Shown here one piece after another: positions 61,367 to 64,000 of a stretch of 64,000 nucleotides of DNA (positions within the stretch are counted from its first letter, which is position 1; each line of letters starts with the position of its first letter). The translations under genes and the position numbers were made by a program. A model generated the notes under the pieces. That model had not been told where the DNA came from, ran no database searches, and worked only from the letters and a program-made list of their open reading frames with translations. Source of the stretch: Labrenzia sp. 011 (GTDB lineage Bacteria; Pseudomonadota; Alphaproteobacteria; Rhizobiales; Stappiaceae); NCBI RefSeq assembly GCF_003075075.1, contig NZ_QCYM01000014.1, positions 1 through 64,000 on the forward strand, in the 5' to 3' direction.

Positions 61367-62789
61367 CGGATGTCCTGCCCCGCCCATCACCATGCCCGTC
61401 ACCGACTGTTGCCAAGTCGATCCGGGCGGAAAGGCCCGGACCCTCATTGTTGAAGTGCAATTCTCCGCCATGCAAGCGCGCCACGGCCTTGACCAGGCTC
61501 AAGCCGAGACCCGTTCCCGGCTCGGACCGGCTTTCCTCGAGGCGGACAAAACGTTCCGTGACCCGGTCCTGGTCCTTTTGCGGGATACCGGGGCCATTGT
61601 CCGTGACGGCAAGAACGACGCGGCCGCCCTCCTCCTTCCCGGTCAGACGGATCAGCAGTTCACCGTTTTGCGAACGGCCATATTTCAGTGCGTTTTCAAT
61701 CAGGTTCACCAGAACCTGGCTGATCAGATCCTTGTTGCAGTCCGCCCTGAGACCTGCAGGCACATCCGTTTCCAGCCGCCCGCCTTCATCCTCGACCAGG
61801 GGTTCGTACAGCTCGGCGATCTCCGCGACCAGCGTGTCGAGTTCCACCGGCCCCATGACCGATCCCGGAGCCGTGGATTCGATACGGGCGATCCGCAGGA
61901 GAGCATTGAAGATGCGCAGCAGATTGTCGGTCTCGTCGAGCGTGGCTTCCAGCGCCGCCCGATATCCCGCTTCCCCCTTCGCTTCGCGCAAAGCGGTCTC
62001 GACGCGGGTCCTGAGCCGGGTCAGCGGGGTCTTGAGGTCGTGGGCGATATTGTCGGTCACATCCCTCATCGACTGCATGAGCAGTTCAATGCGCTCCAGC
62101 ATGGCGTTGAGACTGACGGCCAGACGGTCGAATTCATCCTCGTTTCCGGCCAGCGACAGCCGTCTCGACAGGTCGCCGTTCATGATCGTGCGGGCGGTGG
62201 CGGAGATCTCGTCGATACGCTTCATCACCCTGCGGCTGACGAACAGCCAGGTGATCGCCGCCATGATCACCACAAGGATCAGCCAGAGCCGGAGCCCGTT
62301 GGCCAGAAGATTGGAAAACAGCAGCTGGTCGCCGAGATCCCGGCCCACGAGCAGACGGAACCCGCCACGCAGCTCGAATATGCGCACCATGGCCTGACGC
62401 TCGATGTCTTCGGTATCCTGCCCGAGGCGCGTGTAGCGGACCCGGCGCAGCCCTCCGTCGGCCTCTTCCAGAACGACGGTCGGCAGGCGCGCGATGTTTC
62501 CGGCCAGGGCATTGCCCGCGAAATCGACCAGCAGATAGAGGCTGGCGTCCGGGTGGCGGGAGCGGCGGTCGATGGTGTCCACCAGATCGCGCAGCCCTCC
62601 CCTGACGTAGATGTCCGACAGCCCCTTCAGTTCCGCATCGACGGTCTGGACCACCTGTTCGGACATCAGCGTGTCGGTGCTGTTGGAGATATAAAACAGC
62701 AGAAATCCCGACATCACCGTGAACACGGCAATATAGAGCAACGACAGCTTGAAAGCTGTCGTACGGGTGAACCTAGTTACCCGAGTCAC
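61338..62789 (-). CDS. HAMP-type sensor histidine kinase
   Basis: A 483-residue membrane kinase. The likely start is GTG 62789 (VTRVTRFTRTTAFKL), inside the last codons of the response-regulator gene; longer upstream readings overlap that gene. Segments: membrane helix at about 15-35 (FKLSLLYIAVFTVMSGFLLFYI), periplasmic domain to about 165, second helix near 180, HAMP (RRVMKRIDEISATARTIMNGDLSRRL), DHp MRDVTDNIAHDLKTPLTRLR with His250, and HATPase (NLIENALKYG, DNGPGIP, GTGLGLSLV). EnvZ/OmpR-class kinase. It forms a pair with the adjacent response regulator. Confidence 0.9.
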   Translation of the reverse strand: MTRVTRFTRTTAFKLSLLYIAVFTVMSGFLLFYISNSTDTLMSEQVVQTVDAELKGLSDIYVRGGLRDLVDTIDRRSRHPDASLYLLVDFAGNALAGNIARLPTVVLEEADGGLRRVRYTRLGQDTEDIERQAMVRIFELRGGFRLLVGRDLGDQLLFSNLLANGLRLWLILVVIMAAITWLFVSRRVMKRIDEISATARTIMNGDLSRRLSLAGNEDEFDRLAVSLNAMLERIELLMQSMRDVTDNIAHDLKTPLTRLRTRVETALREAKGEAGYRAALEATLDETDNLLRIFNALLRIARIESTAPGSVMGPVELDTLVAEIAELYEPLVEDEGGRLETDVPAGLRADCNKDLISQVLVNLIENALKYGRSQNGELLIRLTGKEEGGRVVLAVTDNGPGIPQKDQDRVTERFVRLEESRSEPGTGLGLSLVKAVARLHGGELHFNNEGPGLSARIDLATVGDGHGDGRGRTSDDARKSLGK

Positions 62790-63459
62790 GAATCGTGTAT
62801 CCGGCGCCGCGAATCGTATGCAGGAGCGGTGTATCAAATCCCTTGTCGATCTTGCCGCGCAGCCGGGAGATGTGGACATCGATCACATTCGTCTGCGGAT
62901 CGAAATGGTATTCCCAGACATTTTCCAACAGCATCGTGCGCGTGACCACCTGGCCCGCGTGCTGCATGAGATACTCCAGAAGGCGGAACTCGCGCGGCTG
63001 GAGGGGGATGTCGGTCTCCCCGCGCCGGCAGGAGCGGGTCATACGGTCGAGGCTCAGATCGCCGACCGTGTAGGTCGTCTCCACCTGATGGGCCGATTTC
63101 GGCCGGCGGGCCAGAGCCTCCACCCGGGCCTGCAGCTCGGTGAATGCGTAGGGTTTGGGAAGATAGTCGTCCCCTCCGGCCTGAAGGCCCTTTACCCGGT
63201 CATCGACCTGACCCAGCGCGGACAGAATCAGGGCCGGCGTATGGTTGTTCTCCCGGCGCAGTTCCCTGATGAGCGAAAGCCCGTCGAGCTTCGGCAGCAT
63301 CCGGTCGACGATGAGAATGTCGTAACTGCTGTCGATGGCCATCTGCAGCCCGGTCTGTCCGTCCGCCGCCTGATCGGCGGTATGGCCGAGTTCGCTCAGG
63401 CCCTTGACGAGATAGCCGGCAGCTTCGGGATCATCTTCAATGACAAGAATCCTCAACAT
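62773..63459 (-). CDS. OmpR-family response regulator
   Basis: A 228-residue transcription factor; ATG 63459 (MLRILVIEDD) is preceded by AAGGTGGG. The receiver has acidic E8, D9, D10, phospho-acceptor D52 (ILIVDRMLP), Ser in LILSALG, and Lys in DDYLPKPYA. The C-terminal winged helix is complete (REFRLLEYLMQHAGQVVTRTMLLENVWEYHFDPQTNVIDVHISRLRGKID). It overlaps the kinase gene and lies downstream of the degP-like gene in the same direction. Regulation of periplasmic stress genes is a reasonable guess from that neighbourhood. Confidence 0.95.
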   Translation of the reverse strand: MLRILVIEDDPEAAGYLVKGLSELGHTADQAADGQTGLQMAIDSSYDILIVDRMLPKLDGLSLIRELRRENNHTPALILSALGQVDDRVKGLQAGGDDYLPKPYAFTELQARVEALARRPKSAHQVETTYTVGDLSLDRMTRSCRRGETDIPLQPREFRLLEYLMQHAGQVVTRTMLLENVWEYHFDPQTNVIDVHISRLRGKIDKGFDTPLLHTIRGAGYTIRDSGN

Positions 63460-63498
63460 ACCCACCTTTTACTCTAAGTTGTGAACCAATAACAATGG

Positions 63499-63534
63499 CT
63501 GGCGGCGGCGAAGAATGTGATCCGCCGCCGCCAG
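63499..63534 (-). terminator. Very stable 12-bp hairpin between degP and the regulator gene
   Basis: CTGGCGGCGGCG (63499-63510) and CGCCGCCGCCAG (63523-63534) are perfectly complementary with a 12-base loop. On the minus strand it is followed by CATTGTTATTGG, a weak T-rich tract. A second hairpin, CGGCTCC/GGAGCCG, lies at 63619-63636 just after the degP stop. Confidence 0.6.
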
Positions 63535-63644
63535 TCATGCGGGGTTCAGAGCCCCCTGGCAAGGACCGGCCCGTCGGGGTTCGGGGCAGAGGGCAGACCG
63601 GTCCTGCCAGTCAGGTTACGGCTCCGGCGGGAGCCGGTTCCCGA

Positions 63645-64000
63645 TCAGGCGACGTTCATGGGAAGGGCCACGAACCGGGTCGTGTCATTGGTTTCGACCC
63701 GGAAGAGCACCGCCTTGCGGCCATCCTTGTCGGCCTTTTCAAGAGCCTCGAGAACATCCGAGGGGCTGTCGACCTTCATGCCGGCGACTTCCAGAATGGT
63801 ATCGCCGATGTTGAGGCCCTTTTCCGCAGCCGGGCTGTCCGGATCGATCTCGGCGATGACAACGCCATCCCCTTCAAGGCCGGCATCGGCCCTGGTGGTC
63901 AGTACGAGACCGAGCTCGTCCAGGCTGGTGCTGGTCTTTTCGGCCGGGGCGGCCGAGGCAACCTGTTCCTTTTCCTGAAGCCGGCCCAGTTTGACCGTCA
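63645..64000 (-). CDS. degP: DegP/HtrA-type periplasmic serine protease, C-terminal part
   Basis: Only the last 118 codons are in the window. They encode TVKLGRLQEKEQVASAAP, a linker, and the final PDZ domain: LGLVLTTRADAGLEGDGVVIAEIDPDSPAAEKGLNIGDTILEVAGMKVDSPSDVLEALEKADKDGRKAVLFRVETNDTTRFVALPMNVA, ending at TGA 63645-63647. DegP is a periplasmic protease/chaperone that removes misfolded envelope proteins. The catalytic His/Asp/Ser region lies outside. Its proximity to an OmpR/EnvZ-type pair is common in Rhizobiales. Confidence 0.88.
   Translation of the reverse strand, partial: TVKLGRLQEKEQVASAAPAEKTSTSLDELGLVLTTRADAGLEGDGVVIAEIDPDSPAAEKGLNIGDTILEVAGMKVDSPSDVLEALEKADKDGRKAVLFRVETNDTTRFVALPMNVA

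Noticed and set aside
58064-61453. Very long open frame (about 1,129 codons) on the plus strand
   Set aside because: It lies antisense to glnE, whose product is unmistakable. High G+C with few stop codons opens such frames; the translation shows no family resemblance.

Overview
The window looks like a chromosomal segment of an alphaproteobacterium of the order Hyphomicrobiales (Rhizobiales). A Stappiaceae-type marine bacterium such as Roseibium/Labrenzia is my best guess, but this is inference. The basis is high G+C, GatB, a degP / response regulator / histidine kinase / glnE block, a PleC/DivJ-type histidine kinase, several class III cyclases, two DUF2147 proteins and a type III glutamine synthetase. 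No phage, CRISPR array or rRNA is visible.

Layout. 1-1104: the right end of an IS3-family insertion sequence cuts off the 5' part of an Mrr-type restriction endonuclease gene; the lower-G+C stretch abuts the 3' end of a tRNA-Ser(GCT) gene, which fits the edge of an integrated island. 1.7-8.4 kb: mostly uncharacterised small genes (DUF930, Sel1-like, two tandem DUF2147 proteins), a 252-bp inverted-repeat element, a GNAT acetyltransferase and a GT39-type membrane glycosyltransferase. 8.8-13.0 kb: gatB, then an FlhB-tail-like protein and FliK. 13.2-19.6 kb: small genes, a YjhX-family protein that has lost its normal stop codon, soxR facing a VOC-fold gene across an almost canonical SoxR-box promoter, a short-chain dehydrogenase, a membrane adenylate cyclase and a LuxR-type regulator. 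A probable structured small RNA with a strong terminator lies at about 19.8-19.9 kb.

20.4-30.4 kb is the most unusual part. A leftward operon encodes a degenerate ABC exporter-like protein with a roughly 280-residue insertion inside its ATPase domain, a stand-alone cyclic-nucleotide-binding domain and a metallo-beta-lactamase-fold hydrolase. It faces a rightward operon of four glycosyltransferases and a polysaccharide deacetylase, most of them overlapping by 4 bp. I infer a cyclic-nucleotide-responsive cell-surface glycan module.

30.6-36.6 kb: msrA, a membrane protein, a cobalt-type nitrile hydratase operon (alpha, beta, accessory protein, plus a PEMT/ICMT-like methyltransferase), then a type III glutamine synthetase behind a correctly spaced sigma-54 promoter. 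36.7-39.9 kb: an aldo/keto reductase, an NmrA-like reductase and a divergent LysR regulator. 40.1-47.0 kb: a complete peptide-type ABC importer operon with a trailing methyltransferase. 47.2-51.6 kb: a Cache-HAMP adenylate cyclase, a NudK-like Nudix hydrolase, a CaiB/BaiF CoA-transferase and a small methyltransferase. 51.8-64.0 kb: pepN, a PleC/DivJ-type kinase, an unassigned 349-residue protein with a polyproline tail, glnE, a sensor kinase / response regulator pair and the 3' end of a DegP-type protease.

Nitrogen is a recurring theme: nitrile hydration, a sigma-54-linked glutamine synthetase and GlnE, the adenylyltransferase of type I glutamine synthetase. Cyclic-nucleotide signalling is another: two cyclases and one free sensor domain.
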